Assembly (NCBI GenBank): GCA_959347315.1
Contig: OY365806.1
Span: 25,243,400-25,307,399, forward strand
Direction: 5' to 3'
Source of the DNA: Bimastos eiseni
Lineage: Eukaryota > Annelida > Clitellata > Crassiclitellata > Lumbricidae
Length of the DNA stretch: 64,000 bases
The position numbers and the translations under genes were made by a program. Shown here piece after piece: positions 30,852 to 42,421 of the stretch (the stretch's first letter is position 1; each line of letters opens with the position of its first letter). The notes beneath the pieces were generated by a model. That model saw nothing but the letters and a program-made list of their open reading frames with translations, did no database searches and was not told the origin of the DNA.

Positions 30852-33800
30852 CTACTTGTTGCCTAATCCAAAAAACCCGAGTATGATGATGAAGAGATAG
30901 ACGACGTCGATGTACAGCTGGAGGGCACCGTATACATACTCCTCTTCACTCAGTTCGTATTTTCTTCCGCCAATCAACATCTGAGTATCATAGGCCAAGA
31001 ACTGGAAAACAGAACATGATTCAGTCAACATCCTCTATGCGCATCTGTATTAATATCTGTGGCAATTGTAGTCGCAATCTCAATTTCTACAGCACCCAAA
31101 GAACAGAGTCACTCGAACATCTTACTCACAAGTGCTTAGTCAAAACAAAATCGCTAGTCAGAGGGGTAAAATCAGTTCCAGGTTTAGATCCAAATGTTCA
31201 GGCAGGTGAAGTTACGATGTTTAGATTTGCAGCAGCAATGAGGAAAACAGGAGGAAGAGGAATCAAGATAGGATCTGTGAAAAAGCTTTGAGTGAAAGAC
31301 TTAAGGAAAGATAGCATGAGGTGAAGCATTGGTGAGTGTGTAACAGCGTAGGAAGGATCACATATTTGGAGTAATTCTGGCTGGAGCTTGTAACAGAGAG
31401 GTGGAACTGTGAGTGATTTGCAAATTTTAGTGATGAGTGATAGAAAGGCAGAGAAGGTTTAGGTAAGGCAAGCTGGGTAAGGATCATATACATTTAAAAT
31501 TGAGGTAATTCATAGTTCAAGTAGGCCATTCTAAGTTGAATGCAGTTAAATAGTTGCCTGTAAAAGTAATATGAATTTCACTTACAGGTTGTGCATTGAA
31601 AAGCAAGTTATTCTAATAATTAAGGCAAGTTAAAGTCAACTGAATCAAGTTAGGTATAGTAAATTGAGCCAATGCTAAGCGACAGCTGTAAAGTAAGGAA
31701 AGTCAAAATAAGTCAAACTTATTAGAGGTTCTAAAGTGAGTTGGCAATAGATCAATCCTCAGAGGCAAATTATCAACACAGCTGTTATCTTAACTTCAAA
31801 AGGAGTTCTGCAACAACTATGAGGCATTAATTGACATTAATTCTTGAACAGAAGTTTTCTGTCACTTGATTTGGGAAAAATAAATTGCTAAAAAGTATCA
31901 AAACAGTAATTTAGATACATCACACTTACAAGGCCAAATACAAGCGCAGCGATTCCTCCGTAAACGCAATTCATGACCTATAACAAACCAGACAACTGGG
32001 TCAAAAACACAATGATGACCTATAAGAAACCAGACATCTGGGTCATAGACACAATAATGACCTATACAAAACCAACAAACTAGACAATCAAAGTTGCACA
32101 TAATTACAACACAAAAATAGAAACTAGATCATAGATTCGATGTATACCTTATATACAACATCAGAAGACTAGGTCACAGATTTACGTAATGCATGCCCTA
32201 CATGAAACTAGGTCAGATAAAAGAAACTTACGTATGTTTGGAAGCTGTTTCCGGTGATCAGGTAACAGATGAGAACTGAAATTCCGAAGAACATCAAGAC
32301 CATGCAGAGAGCAAAAAGAAGACCACCACACATCGTAAAGTCAATCTAGAAAAAAACCCAGAAATAAACAAACAAAACATATTTACAGACAAGCACAGAT
32401 AAATGCAGACAGACTTAGACAGATAGACAGAAAGACACAAACAGAAAAACACACAAACACTAATCTAATTTAACTATTCCTATAGTGCTCACCGTTATAA
32501 TTCTCCTAGATAGTGATTAATTGATAGTCGTTTTAATAAAGCGTTTTATGCCATTAGTTCAACTTCTGTAGTGCCAACTGGAGACCAATGACATCCCTAC
32601 AGATATCCTCAAAGACATAGCATAAACAAATATGCATAACTGATGTTACAGCACATTGTGTGACCAGAATCATATATTATGACAGCAGAGGAGCAAGATC
32701 ACAAATGAATGACAATATTTCATCAGTTTGAAGCAAGGTTTCATTTAAAGTATGTTTAAGGAACGTTTAGATATTGGTAGACATTGTTATGTAGAGCAGC
32801 TGCCTTACATCGAAGCAAACAACTGTTTTAGTTGGCTGATGTTCAGATTTTGAAGCCTATATGGTTTGCATTTCTTTCAATATTGCCAGCCAATAGAAGT
32901 AGCAGAAACTTAAATCTTAAAATATCTTTCTGCCTCGGCAGAAATTTGAACCCTTGACCTGAGCATTGTAAACACTGTAGTCTATACACAGAAAACTGTG
33001 TCTTTTATACAATAGCCCATCATATGAACGATGCAAGGTCTCTAAATTCGCCTTCTGAGCCTACACAAAAACATTTAATGCTTTCCATATCTGCTGCTCT
33101 GAGCAACTGACGTGGAAGACTGACCTTTGTCTGAATGGCAAAGAGCGAGATGGCCAGGCAGACCGCGGCTGTGATACCAATTGCCACAAGGACGATGTAT
33201 GTATTGTGGAAACTGAAACAAGAAAACATCAAACAGATCACACATACAATCTGTCTGTCTGTTTATCTGTACCTCTCTCTCTCTCTGCTTCTTGCTGTCT
33301 CAGTGTGGCCCTTTCTATGCCTCTCTTTTTCTTTGTTACTCTCTCTCTTACTCAAAGTACAAATGGCAAAGCTCAGAGCAGAAGAAATATCTAGACATCT
33401 TTCAAAAACCAATGTATTCTGAGCTGGGATCCCATGCTAAACTAGATTTGTAAGAGATAAAAGTTCTCAATACCTGCTAATTGTTGCAGTCATGTAGGTC
33501 AAGGCAAGAGTCTAAAATATAATAAAAATATACTTTCATGCATTGAATCTAATCTATCTGATTTCATCTCTGATCTGATATATTTCAACCAATCTAGTAT
33601 ATTCGAAGTAATTCAATTATATCCGCTCAAATCCAAACTTACCCAATTGCAATTTGCTAAGATCTAATTTAATCAAATCCCCGATATCCAAATATGTTTT
33701 CTTTCAATTCAGTAAAACTCCACCCTAATATAATCTGATCAAATCTAATCCCACTTCATCATTCATTCGTGACGTAAATTAATCCAATTAAATTTGATAA

Positions 33801-36800
33801 ATCAATAAAAATCAAATTTTAATAAAATTTACTGAAACAGGTATGGATAAGTCCCAACATCTTGCTTGTCACAAAGATGCTGCTGAAGGTTCTTGTGTGG
33901 CCAGTGGCAATAAATGGCTCTGAGAACTGGGCCATTTGAAAGGATGAGATGGCAAGAATCATTGCATTTAAATGTAACATATGAAGAGTCTCTAGGACTG
34001 AATAGAGGACAAATGATTGGATGTTGGAATGGAAAGATGTCCACTCGTTTCATCACGAGGAGGAAGCATTCACATTTTCTGGCTTGTACTGTGGAAGGGT
34101 GGAGGTTGTCAGGAATAAGAATATCTAGGGCACGGTTTCAGGATCAAGGAAGACTTGAAATCAGATGGATTGACAACATATGTAAAGTTGTGGAATGCAT
34201 TATCTTTCGACCAGTTATCAAGTCAGACAAGAAACAGAAAAGCACAAAATAAATTTATCCTTGGTGCGGTTAATCCTTGGAATGAGGATGGTTGAAGTTA
34301 ACACAATCATATTCTACTCAATGTCAAAATGATCTTAGTATCCTTTAATACATTACATACCAATATAATTTAAATTAACACAATAAATCCCACACTATTG
34401 CAATTGAGTCCGATCAATTCTCATTTATGATGCAGTAGATTTTGTGGATGAAGGCTGAATGTTCTGATGGTTGTTTACCCTGATACTTACAAAGATAGTG
34501 AGGGTGATGTAGTTGTAGGGAACCTGTCGTCGGACCTTTGGAATACACACAAGGATGATATATGTCGTCAGAAACACTGCACTGGAAAATAAAGAAAAAA
34601 CGATTATTCATGATCACCTAAAAACATATATAACTAACAAGCTCTACCTCTACCAACCTCCACCAGTATCCAATGAAGAAGATTAATTTGTGGAGCATTC
34701 TTAAGTGAGTGTCAATCAATGTACATGATATGCCTGTTTTTCCCATATAAAACATAGTTTAATATTGAACAGTTCATAAATGATATTTTAATGAGGAACT
34801 CTTGAAATCATACCCTACTAACTAGGAGTCCAGGTACCAGGAAGCCTACTAAACATAATAAGCTAGCAAATTATATTGAGTAAATGTTCAATCAGGAAGT
34901 TAATATACTCACTAGGACACCCAGTAGACAGCCTGATTTTTTCCAGAAGACATCCATAATTTAATCGGTTTGCTGAAATACAAATAACCACATACAATAC
35001 TCTCAGCGATTGTATGTAGGTATGTATGCACGCTTGTATCTGTCTGTTTGTCTGTCTGTCTGTTTCTTTGTCAGCCTATTGGTAATTCCTTCCACCCACC
35101 TAGACATCCTTATGGAGAAAAGGATATTCTGTCAATCATCTCTGATTAGTTGTAAGTTGTGGCCAGTTGGGAAAACTAAAAGTATAAAAATATTAGGAAA
35201 ATGTGATGAATGTCTGTTTGAAATGCATTATTGCTTATTTTGTGTAAAACAATTTTGCCAAATGTCCGATAATCGAATGTCGCCAAACATCAATGCCTGA
35301 ATGACATCACTCATTCTGTGGTGCGAGGCGACTGTGGCCCGCTGCGCAAATTCATGTATGAAGTACGCAAGCAAGATACTCTCTAAGATAATGCAAACTA
35401 AGTTAAATTTACGTTAAGATACTCTTAGCCCAACTACCAATAACCAAAAACTATTTGCAATAAACAAATACATCAACTTGTCAGGTTTCAGTGCTCCATT
35501 TGATTTATACAGTGTGATTTATTATCTACGTGTAAGATGAAGTAGTGCTCATCATTTACTTCTTGATCAAGGGGGCACATCCTGTCTGAATGTCAAATGA
35601 GGAGACCATTGGTCCATGGCCGGATCGGCGCCTGGTTGGGAAAGGAATTTGATAAGAGACGGGTGGATATTCAATTGAGGAAGTGACTTACACGAATGAA
35701 AAGACGCAGACAATGGCAAATGTAAACATCAGTTGAGACATCAGGATCAGATAGACCTACAAAAACAACAGCATCAACAACAACAATAGCAAAATGACAA
35801 CAACATTGACTATAACAACAACAATTGCAACCAATTCAACCAAAACACTGACTTAGAATGGTAACTTTGGTTTGAAGAGAAGATGGTGGATTATGTAAGA
35901 CATGAAAAAGTAAGTTATTGCATTACAAATAAATGGAAGTTAAATCAAGCTAAGGTGAGTTTAGAAAAGATACATTAAAGTCAATGCAAAAGTCAGGTAA
36001 GAATAGGTGAGAAGAAGTGAAGTAAGGAAGAAAGGAAAATTAGATAAGGTAACTTGAGTTAACAGCAGATAGGATAAAAAAAAGTAAGGTACATTAGGCA
36101 TAGAATAGTGTGGCAAAGTTAGTCAATTCACAATAACACAGAGTAAGTTAGTATTATGTTAAGAAAGATATAAAGGTAAGCCAAGAGAAGATAAAGGAAC
36201 TCAAAGTAAGGTACAGTAAACTAGGTCAAAGTTATTTAAATTAAGGTAAATTAGATGCTCAATAAATTCAACCGACTGTAATTTAATTACATTACAACAT
36301 TTTCAGAATAGACTACTTTAGTCAGAAGCTGAGTAGCTGAGAAATATCCGATCTTCTCTTTTAGCTATGACTGTTATGCATTTGTAGGGTGCGGTGGATG
36401 TAGCAAAGGTCACTTGCTCGTGCATTAGTACAACAGATGTTCTTAATATAGGGCGGGGAAAACAACAGACCTTTCGGATGAAGGCCATTCGGATGTTCTT
36501 GTCTGAGAATGATGAAGTATTCCACTGAATCGTTCCATCCAGCACATCTTGTGAACCTGAACCGATGTTGACGACATTGGAAGATGGGGCTCCTCCTCCA
36601 GTCTGAACGGCATGATCACTGACTCCAAATCCAGGGTTTTCGTAAGCCCTCAACCCAGGGGTCGATGGGTAGGTGGTTGCGTAGCCTGGCTGAGTGGCAT
36701 AACCTCCAGCAAGTGGGGCGGTTGGAGCATAGCCACCTAATGATGAAAAGAAAAAACAATGCAATGAGGTCACAACAATGGCATGCAACAGGTCATGATG

Positions 36801-37117
36801 ACGAAAATTGTGATGATGACGATAAACATTAAAAATGCTCCATTTTCTTCCATTCATCACAGTTGTAGACAGACCACGAGCAAGAGAGAGTTACACAGAC
36901 AGATACACAGACAGACATGTAGGATCCAAATGACGTCTAGGCTACCTGGATACTGGTCATAAGTAGGAGGAACAGCTGGATAGAAGGGAGTGGTATAAGG
37001 TTTCACCGCTGGGACCGTCGAAGGTGTCATTGATGGGGCGATGGGCACAACGGTCGTTGGTGGCCCTGAATAACCACCAGCAACAGTCTGATAGGAAGGT
37101 GGAGGACCTACGGACAT
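30852..37117 (-). CDS. lifeguard/TMBIM-family membrane protein, gene 1 (complete, 10 coding exons)
   Basis: Coding exons on the minus strand: 37117-36946, 36736-36471, 35756-35692, 34972-34913, 34581-34491, 33511-33474, 33212-33125, 32345-32232, 31977-31930, 31001-30852. They sum to 1,092 bases (363 residues) with GT-AG introns and continuous phase. The N-terminal 146 residues are Pro/Gly/Tyr-rich with a PPPSY (PPxY) motif. The rest is the seven-helix BI-1-like domain: RMAFIRK|VYLILMSQLM, WVSYAVFLTTYIILVCIP, TLALTYMTATIS, GITAAVCLAISLFAIQTK, DFTMCGGLLFA, VMNCVYGGIAALVFGL, AYDTQMLIGG, YVYGALQLYIDVVYLF. The two C-terminal aspartates (in YDTQ and YIDVV) that match the calcium/pH-sensing pair of the family are present. 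Family members act in ER/Golgi calcium handling and protect against cell death. Orthology to a given LFG is not decided. Confidence 0.92.
31125..31300. repeat. dispersed repeat family R, copy in intron of gene 1
   Basis: It shares AAGTGCTTAGTCAAAA, CAGAGGGGTAAAATC and GATAGGATCTGTGAAAAAGC with the copy at 23,940-24,110 (where the last motif is GGTAGGATTTGTGAAAAAGC). Confidence 0.55.
33840..34255 (+). mobile_element. LINE reverse-transcriptase C-terminal fragment in intron of lifeguard gene 1
   Basis: In the + direction the sequence reads LLKVLVWPVAINGSENWAI, then after a stop DEMARIIAFKC, and further on TVEGWRLSGIRIS and GRLEIRWIDNI. These match the C-terminal region (YGSETWT, then RIEAFEMWCWRR, and GRRGRGRxxxRWIDNI) common in endonuclease-RT type LINEs of animals. 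It is a short, decayed piece antisense to the host gene. The same region is traceable in the LINE at 24.7-25.0 kb. Confidence 0.6.
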
Positions 37118-37837
37118 TTTTCCTCTCGACTATTGTTTCACTCCTGTAACCAAAATCAATATATCAATCTTTACAATAACATAAAAAAAAATCAGTTTCA
37201 AAGCCATTGTCTTTAACAACACTTTCTCTTTGCCAGAACTTGACAAGGTTTACTCAAACCAGACAGTCCATTTCATATTTCTCTAGAGCCTTTTCAAGCA
37301 ATAAGAACATAATAAGTTAACTAGTTCTAATAACAATAATTCTAACGAAGATGGTGATAACAATAAAATAAAAAAATGATGAATAATTATGATGGTGGGC
37401 CACTGGTGGCTGAGGCAGAGTTGACTGTAGACTGATGAAAAAAATTATTAGCCTATTATTATCATCATATTTATGAAAACTGAACAATGACCTACTTGAG
37501 AAGGATTAACAAATCTTATTTCTTTCAAGAAATCTGTAAACCTCACTCAATGACAGTCGACTCAAATCAATGTAGGCCTATTATTCCATGCTTCACTTAT
37601 TTACTTATTTCCACTTGGCCTACTACGTATTTTAACCTATTAACAGCAGCAGTTAGCGGCTAAATCTCCACGTCTCCTATGCTAGCAGGATCTACGTTAA
37701 ACGCATAATTCGTCCAACCAGAATAATCGATGAACTACAAAATAATTCCATTCTCCTCAATTCCATACTATTAAGATATTGCTGTTGATAGATAATACGA
37801 CACACAGGTAAAACGGCAGGTAAAAAGAATCACTAAC

Positions 37838-37980
37838 CTTGTGTAAACAGTGGAAATCCGAATCTCTAACAAGCTAAGACCTCTCCTGAGTGTGATAACA
37901 CGGCGCCTGTAACCGCAAAGATTATTAATTTTCTCAATGAAAGCCAGAAGTAGCCCCTCAAACGGTTTAGCAGTAACCGC
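37838..37980 (-). promoter_or_regulatory. candidate non-coding first exon of lifeguard gene 1
   Basis: A donor AAG|GTTAGTG at 37,838 faces an acceptor GGTTACAG at 37,144, 26 bases before the start ATG at 37,117. No ATG occurs in the exon. The upstream limit is set by the TATA-like box just beyond it. Confidence 0.5.
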
Positions 37981-38000
37981 TACCAACCTATGCAGCTGGC

Positions 38001-38010
38001 CTTATATCTT
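38001..38010 (-). promoter_or_regulatory. TATA-like box upstream of lifeguard gene 1
   Basis: On the minus strand the sequence AAAGATATAAGGCC lies about 20-30 bases before the presumed transcription start near 37,980. It is a plausible core promoter, with no experimental support. Confidence 0.35.
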
Positions 38011-38499
38011 TGGGTGGTGAGGTTGTGGTGGGAAGGGAGCTAGATGGTAGAAGGGAGGAAGACACGGACGGACGGTGGCCGTGTGGCTCAACTCGTGACT
38101 TCGAGAGTGACAATTTTACTAAGTGTATGGAACGCCGTTGTCATCATAGTTCTCAAATTTAAAATAATTTATAATGCAAAATGTTTTAGGGCTTAAATAT
38201 TTGGTTTTTCCAGAACGGGTGGCGTCTTACGGATATAATTATGGTGCACTCACTTCAGGGCAGGTATGGAACGCTGATCTGTCACAATAGGCGATTTAGT
38301 TCAATCGAGTGGAAGTCCAAGAGTGTGTGCATAGTCAACATTTAATTTACGCGAAGCTTGCTGATCGAATTGCGTTGTTCAACGTCTTAGTCATAGGAAT
38401 TTCCCTCTTGTGGGAATTTAACAACATAGGTTCCTTGATTGGCTTGCTGACGAAAGCATGGACGAAAGGATCATATTAGTATTCACAATTGTAATCTCG

Positions 38500-38620
38500 A
38501 GAGTTTTGCAGCGCCCAAATTGCGAAGTCGCGGGAACCAGTCAATTCATAGTTTCATAGGTGCTCAGTCTGAAGATGCTCGCTACTCGGTAGGCCTAAGC
38601 GGAAGTGAAGTCTATTCCAG
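38500..38620. repeat. dispersed repeat family R, copy
   Basis: It contains GCAGCGCCCAAATTGCGAAG then TCGCGGGAACCAGTC, as in the copies at 63,830 and 23,940. Confidence 0.6.
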
Positions 38621-39616
38621 CTCAAGATACAAATGGTCAAGCAGCAGGAAAAGTGGCGACGTCAAGATTCACGAGAAGAAGGCGTGAAGAAGGAAGCCGT
38701 AACTTAAGACGCCTCTAAAATCTCAATGAGCTATAATAAAACAAAAGGGCTACGTCACACGCATTGCAATACACAGCGAACCATCCCATATTAAGTTGTC
38801 CGGCTTTGATACTTTGAAAAGTTATTCAGTCCAATATTTAGATGCACACTAATCTATTTCAGTTTTGTCCTTACTTACTCACATTATCTAAATCATCTTA
38901 TCTGGATTTAATGGCCTGCATCATTTTGCTGCTTCTTTCGGTTTGCTGCAGCATTTGCTCAGCTTATCCTTACACTGCTTATTACGCATTTGACCAACTT
39001 GTCGTTTGAAGAATTTGGCTGTAACGCATCGTATTTTAATCTACGTCAATTACGTTTTCACTTAAGAACAGGTTCAGAGAGCAATATGGTCTAGTAATTA
39101 TCATATCGGTTTGAAACTACATACGTTCCTTGCACCGAGGTGCAGATAGTTTCAGAGGTTCGCTAAGACGCTAACCGATGATGGGCTTGATGACTTATTT
39201 CACAGATTTAAAATCTCGCGCTGGCACGTGTGGTCCTTACACAGCTAGGCCTAACCGTAAATGTGTGGTACTGCGGTAGCCTACTTATTCAAAATTAAAA
39301 CGTGTAACGCAATGGGGACTCGGTGAAATAGATGGCGCCAGTATCAAATGTCGGTAAGCTACCCGAGGTAAAATTGTGTGTGATGTATGTTTCTTCACAC
39401 AAAAGTACTCTAAAAGTTAGCAAAATTATAAAATGCCTACGTATTTCTGCGTGCCAAAATTCAAAGGAAAAGAAGGCGGCAACCTATTAGATCTGAAGGT
39501 TTTAACCTGCATGCAATATTTATAAATTTCTTGTTCGCGCAGCGGTAAATGGAAAGTCCGCTGTTATTGAACGTAAAAATGAGACACAGGTTGCCCTCTC
39601 CTCTCTCCATTTCTAG
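38620..39616. other. intergenic, nothing recognised
   Basis: Sequence upstream of lifeguard gene 1 and left of the hAT-type element. No gene, known repeat or strong signal was seen. Confidence 0.5.
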
Positions 39617-40711
39617 CAGTGGCGTCACTGGGGTTGGTGTCACCCAGTGCGGTAAACTCTTGGTGTCACCCCTCTAGACTTTCACCATGGTCTTCTTCCG
39701 AGTGTTCCTGTACCACATGTAATCGCATATAGTAATGTTTGTAAAATAAGTCAAAAAGTTAATAAGGACATAAGAAAGAAAACAAATTGAACAATATAAC
39801 TTCAATACTTCAGGTAAAACATAAATAAAGAACTTCGACAAACTCGGACAAAGTTAAATTTTTGTTATTTAACATTAAAATTTCTGTTATTTAAAAGTTT
39901 TCCTTCCTGGTCTTCAAAGCTGCAAAGGAAGTTTTGTCGCCAATGCACGACTGTCACTTCCTGACATATATTTTATTATTTTATATTGCGAATTGCTGGC
40001 GAATGTCAGTAACCGCATCAATTATTCGGGGGATCTGCGTGTGGCAGTCTCAACAGTGACTCGTTGGTTCGAAAAATTACACAACCGTTATTTATTTTTC
40101 TATTTCCATCTTTTTAATTAAAAAATTTAATTAAAAACTTAAAATATAAATTTTTCAGACAGATAGAAAAACGTGTGTATGCCGTAATTATTAATTTATT
40201 GTAGTAGTAAACTACTAGTATACTATAGTATAGTAATACTAACTTTTTTAAGTGGAAGCCTGCCGCTGTTTTTCTCCTTTAAAATTTATGTCCTGTCCTA
40301 ATTAATTTACTTTAAAATATGTATATTTTAGTGATATTGATAAAATTATAAAATTTCGAAAAAATAATTATTTACATAAAAAACGAACCTGTAAACAACG
40401 CCTGTAATTTTCTGCAACCACGTGACTCCACACGTCATTAATTGGCGCGTTTGCAAATGACCCACGATTCTTCTCCGACTCCGAGGCTCCGAGCAGCTCT
40501 GAGCTCTGAGTCTTATTCATTTAAGCACCAGACGCTCTGCATGGTGGCACCCTGTGCCTGCTCATGTATTTGACAATGAACGGTTATGAAACCCGACTAG
40601 ACAGAGCTATGTCTGCTTTGTCAAATTTGCAATTTTTTTATTTTGGTGTCACCCCTTGATGGTGTCACCCGGTGCGGCCCGCACCCCCGCACCCCTCTAG
40701 TGACGCCCCTG
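39617..40711. mobile_element. non-autonomous hAT element, 1,095 bp, 8-bp target duplication
   Basis: The left end is CAGTGGCGTCACTGGGG and the reversed right end is CAGGGGCGTCACTAGAG. The target duplication ATTTCTAG is exact at 39,609-39,616 and 40,712-40,719. The interior is AT-rich with no readable transposase. It lies between the two lifeguard genes. Confidence 0.88.
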
Positions 40712-40719
40712 ATTTCTAG

Positions 40720-41732
40720 TGTTCAAATTTATGCATTTATCCATAATGGAATTACATTTTAATTCTTACGCCAGCCATCGATCGGAACAACATAAATAAA
40801 CAACGCATGGCCAATATAAAAAAAAATTTCTTAGACCTATGTGCATACTGGCACCACCTGTTTCTACTTAAGGAACTGCCCACAGAGTCCCCTATTGTCA
40901 AGGATCTCGATCGATGCATAAATTTATTGGAAACTAAGCAGAGTCTACAATATTGGCATCATGGTCGTTATAAAACAAATGCCCTATGTTTACATAATTT
41001 TACTAGTAATCCACAACTCATTACCTTTCTAATTCGAAGAAAGCCATGTTGAATTTCCTGATGTTTACTATTATGCCTATGTTCTATATAATTATGCCTA
41101 ATCAACTCGCTACTTTCTTCTTTGGACTAAAGGGCAGAAGACACAAATTATTAGACAGTTCGTATGGAAAGCCAAAGAGTTCTAATGTCAATACGAAATA
41201 ACATTGCGTGCAGGAAACATAAGCTAGAAACACAGACAAACTCCTACATCGACTGGTGGACTGTTTCGATGTCTTTTACAATTGACCGATTGGTTTAAAA
41301 TTTTCAAAGCTATCTATGTAGGCCTATAGCCATCATCGTTTTTTCATGCAATTTAGGGTGTTAATTACATGATGGCCATATTGTGGGTTTAGCCTGCTAT
41401 CGGACCTAATACTCGTTTCATATCCGTTTTCTATTGCAGCTTAATATTATAAATAATTGATTAGGCCTACGTGCAACGCCGTGCATTATGCAAATGTTAA
41501 AAATAAGTTAGGCCTATAGGTCTACTACACGACTCTCGAAAAGAGTCTAGTGAAAAGTTGAGATAAATAGAGGTCTCAAAGAAATGGCGCCAGTTAGGCT
41601 ACTGTCGTTCATCATATTTCGCCACTTAGGCCTATGATACCGCCTATATATAATGCTGCTATCTTATTCCGATTATATAATAATGTATGACCTAGGTCCA
41701 TACGTTGACGAAGCTCCAAGTTAGTTGTTCGT

Positions 41733-41811
<79 letters not shown>

Positions 41812-41830
41812 GGGTTTCATAACCGTTCAT

Positions 41831-41861
<31 letters not shown>

Positions 41862-42421
41862 TTTAGCCAGAATAATCTGTCCATCAAAACATAAATTGTG
41901 CAGTTCTCTTTGTTGCAAGTCCTGAATTGAATCCTGGGAGGAAATTGTGCCGAGAGTTGGAGCTCTGGCTAGCGTGAAAGGGGCTTGAGCTAACATGGGC
42001 GCAATTGGGCGGTCCAAGGTGGGCCTGGGCTAAAATCGGCTCGTTCTTGTCTGAAATGGGCGTATACAGCGAAGTGTTGAGGCCAAAGGAACTTGCATTC
42101 ATGTGGTTGTTTTAAAAGAAGCTTGTGTTAACATGGGTGTATTAAGCTGCTAGATATCGTAGATATCGTCTGAAAGCTTTGCGAGTGGGGGACTTAATTT
42201 TCAGAAACAGGGCCCTTAGGATGGGTTGCACTTATATCAACTGGTGAAAATATGCTAAGAGTTGGGTCTAGTTAAAGTGCATGTGACTGGCACATGTGAC
42301 GAGGGCTCATTCTCATTTGACTTATTGCCCCTATTCTGATTGTGTAGGCAGGAGGACAAGCACATTCGAATACGATTTCGACGAAGAGTCAGGTTGCCGA
42401 GAAATGCAGTGACTGTTTAGC
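40720..42421. other. intergenic between the two lifeguard genes
   Basis: It contains the frame 40,807-41,052 (81 codons, no recognisable motif), several TAGGCCTA words and the (CT)n(TA)n block. The 3' UTR of lifeguard gene 2 enters from the right. Confidence 0.5.
41733..41862. repeat. composite (CT)n(TA)n microsatellite and a second (TA)n
   Basis: CT dinucleotides (41,733-41,773) run into TA dinucleotides (to about 41,810), then a second TA run at 41,836-41,862. Same architecture as 10,316-10,385. Confidence 0.95.

Noticed and set aside
36318..36860. 180-codon minus frame as a single-exon protein
   Set aside because: Only 36,471-36,736 is exon 2 of lifeguard gene 1. The ends of the frame run into introns past clear splice sites.
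40807..41052. 81-codon + strand frame between the lifeguard genes
   Set aside because: No recognised motif, no splice or promoter context, AT-rich surroundings. Chance frame length.
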